Assembly: GCA_024114885.1 (NCBI GenBank)
Contig: CP099429.1
Location: 1,240,001-1,304,000 of the forward strand
From: Septoria linicola
Taxonomy: Eukaryota; Ascomycota; Dothideomycetes; Mycosphaerellales; Mycosphaerellaceae
Reading direction: 5' to 3'
Length of the DNA: 64,000 nt
Below are positions 62,966 through 64,000 of the stretch, one piece after another; within the stretch, counting starts at the first letter, position 1, and the number at the start of each line of letters is the position of its first letter. The notes under the pieces are model-generated. The model saw only the letters and a list, made by a program, of their open reading frames with translations, had not been told where the DNA came from and did not search any database. Position numbers and translations under genes: made by a program.

Positions 62966-64000
62966 ATGGAGAACAGCAAAGCGCAAGAAGCACTGCAAGA
63001 CGGAGAAGAAGTTGGAGCACCGCCTCCAGTGTACAAGGAAAGAGCTAGTCTCGTAACCGATTCAGACGACTTTCAGATCATTGAAGCACAGGACGCCATG
63101 TCGCAAGACGAAAAACACCCAATAGAAGAGTCAAGCACATCGCCACAGCTTCACGAGAAGAAGGCTATCGACACGCCGTCCAGGACACCTTCAATGCTGA
63201 AGGAGAAAGGCCCTGAATATCCGCCACGACCTAGCAAAGAATTGCCAGACCCAGTTGACGATCAAGACGCAATCACACCTGTAGTTGATTCGAGTTACGC
63301 TCCGCCTCCTTTACCTCTGGTAGACGACGACAAGAAGATGCCACAAGTTCACTTCGCCGATCAAGAAGAGGTTCCTCCTTCCCTTCCACGACGGACAACG
63401 ACAACACGCTTCTCCGAGGACTTCTCCCGCCAGACGTCGTACCCAGGCCTAGCACCACCCCTACTGCCTGCACCACTTGAGGCCTCCGGCGGCATCCCAC
63501 TTGCATATACCTTTGCCTGGCATCGACCAATACTTGACTTTCCAAATCTGCACATTGCGCCCACAAACAATGCAGCGATACCTTCGTCGTACCCAGACAT
63601 TCCTCCAACTGCAAGCTGGAGGCTAAACTACGACTCGAAGTATCATGCAAGACTACAACGATACACCGCAGCCCAGACTGCTTCAGACAGACACACCGCG
63701 CAAGTGGGCGACTTCCCCTTCCGCCAGATTGCAGAAGTGAAGTTCCCTGAGTTCATCATCCCAGGAGCAGGCTGCGGCGCGACCGTAAAGTTCGACCCTC
63801 ACGAGGAAGAGCTGGCCCGCCTGGGCAACGTCTCGAACATCTCCTCTGGCAAGAAACCCTCCCCTCGCGTGCAGAAGTTCATGCAATGCACTGGATGGCT
63901 CAGCACGCGCTACAGCATGGAGATCCCGGTCCTCGACCACCTCCAAGCAAGCTGGAAGACCATCCCTCGCCCACGCACAACCCGCATCGTGAGCGGCGGA
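62966..64000 (+). CDS. Hypothetical protein, open at the right window edge
   Basis: The ATG in context CCACCATGG opens a frame of 345 codons with no stop before the window ends. The N-terminal 180 residues are acidic and Pro-rich (SLVTDSDDFQIIEAQDAMSQ; EYPPRPSKELPDPVDDQDA) and look disordered. From about residue 170 the text is folded-protein-like (GIPLAYTFAWHRPILDFPNL; YDSKYHARLQRYTAAQTA; FPFRQIAEVKFPEFIIPGAG). The composition and good initiation context support a real gene. Family not recognised, and the C-terminus is not visible. Confidence 0.75.
   Translation, partial: MENSKAQEALQDGEEVGAPPPVYKERASLVTDSDDFQIIEAQDAMSQDEKHPIEESSTSPQLHEKKAIDTPSRTPSMLKEKGPEYPPRPSKELPDPVDDQDAITPVVDSSYAPPPLPLVDDDKKMPQVHFADQEEVPPSLPRRTTTTRFSEDFSRQTSYPGLAPPLLPAPLEASGGIPLAYTFAWHRPILDFPNLHIAPTNNAAIPSSYPDIPPTASWRLNYDSKYHARLQRYTAAQTASDRHTAQVGDFPFRQIAEVKFPEFIIPGAGCGATVKFDPHEEELARLGNVSNISSGKKPSPRVQKFMQCTGWLSTRYSMEIPVLDHLQASWKTIPRPRTTRIVSGG

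Noticed and set aside
1..64000. CRISPR arrays, operons or prophage-like features
   Set aside because: The window is eukaryotic nuclear DNA; no regularly spaced repeats or bacterial gene organisation are present.

Overview
The window is nuclear DNA of a filamentous ascomycete, most likely a dothideomycete close to the Mycosphaerellales. The grounds are 50-155 nt GT-AG introns, single-copy fungal housekeeping genes, large accessory families of the 2EXR, F-box and SLIP-GC GTPase type, and a left end in which transposons have been converted almost wholly to TpA-rich sequence, the mark of repeat-induced point mutation (RIP). The class assignment is inference.

Layout. Bases 1-8252 are a RIP-degraded transposon block: a Ty3/gypsy pol running from protease to chromodomain, an unidentified minus-strand coding remnant, and a hAT transposase whose last 30 or so codons escaped mutation. 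Bases 8373-13812 hold a hypothetical nuclear-type protein and a minus-strand stretch (membrane protein, LRR-like/F-box, 2EXR) that is one reading frame broken only by TGA codons. Bases 13996-51633 are the gene-rich core: TSR4, EMG1, a C2H2 regulator, a metallo-beta-lactamase-fold protein, a secreted cysteine-rich protein, a four-TM MARVEL-like protein, RPT3, a SLIP-GC-type GTPase, a GTPBP1-type GTPase, a second zinc-finger protein, the karyopherin MSN5/exportin-5 and an HNH protein. They are separated by 0.5-5 kb gaps in which I see no genes. Bases 53030-62222 form an accessory zone: a GPI-type secreted protein, two tRNA-Ala genes and at least six decayed protein genes. A protein gene open at the right edge starts at 62966.

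Most striking observation. The two tRNA-Ala genes (anticodons CGC and TGC) can only be folded if, besides an ordinary anticodon-loop intron, further 50-57 nt segments are removed from the D loop and variable loop of the first and from the T loop of the second. Each extra segment starts with GT, ends with AG and carries a CTAAY-type branch site, like the spliceosomal introns of the neighbouring protein genes. After removal both give exact 72-nt cloverleaves with the G3-U70 pair and A73 of alanine tRNAs. One insertion splits the A box and another splits the B box, so both transcription and processing are open questions.

How the genes relate. TSR4 and EMG1 are convergent neighbours, both acting in 40S ribosome assembly. 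RPT3, MSN5 and the GTPases are ordinary housekeeping or cytoplasmic functions without visible operon-like logic. The secreted proteins and 2EXR/F-box genes are typical accessory content of plant-associated dothideomycetes.
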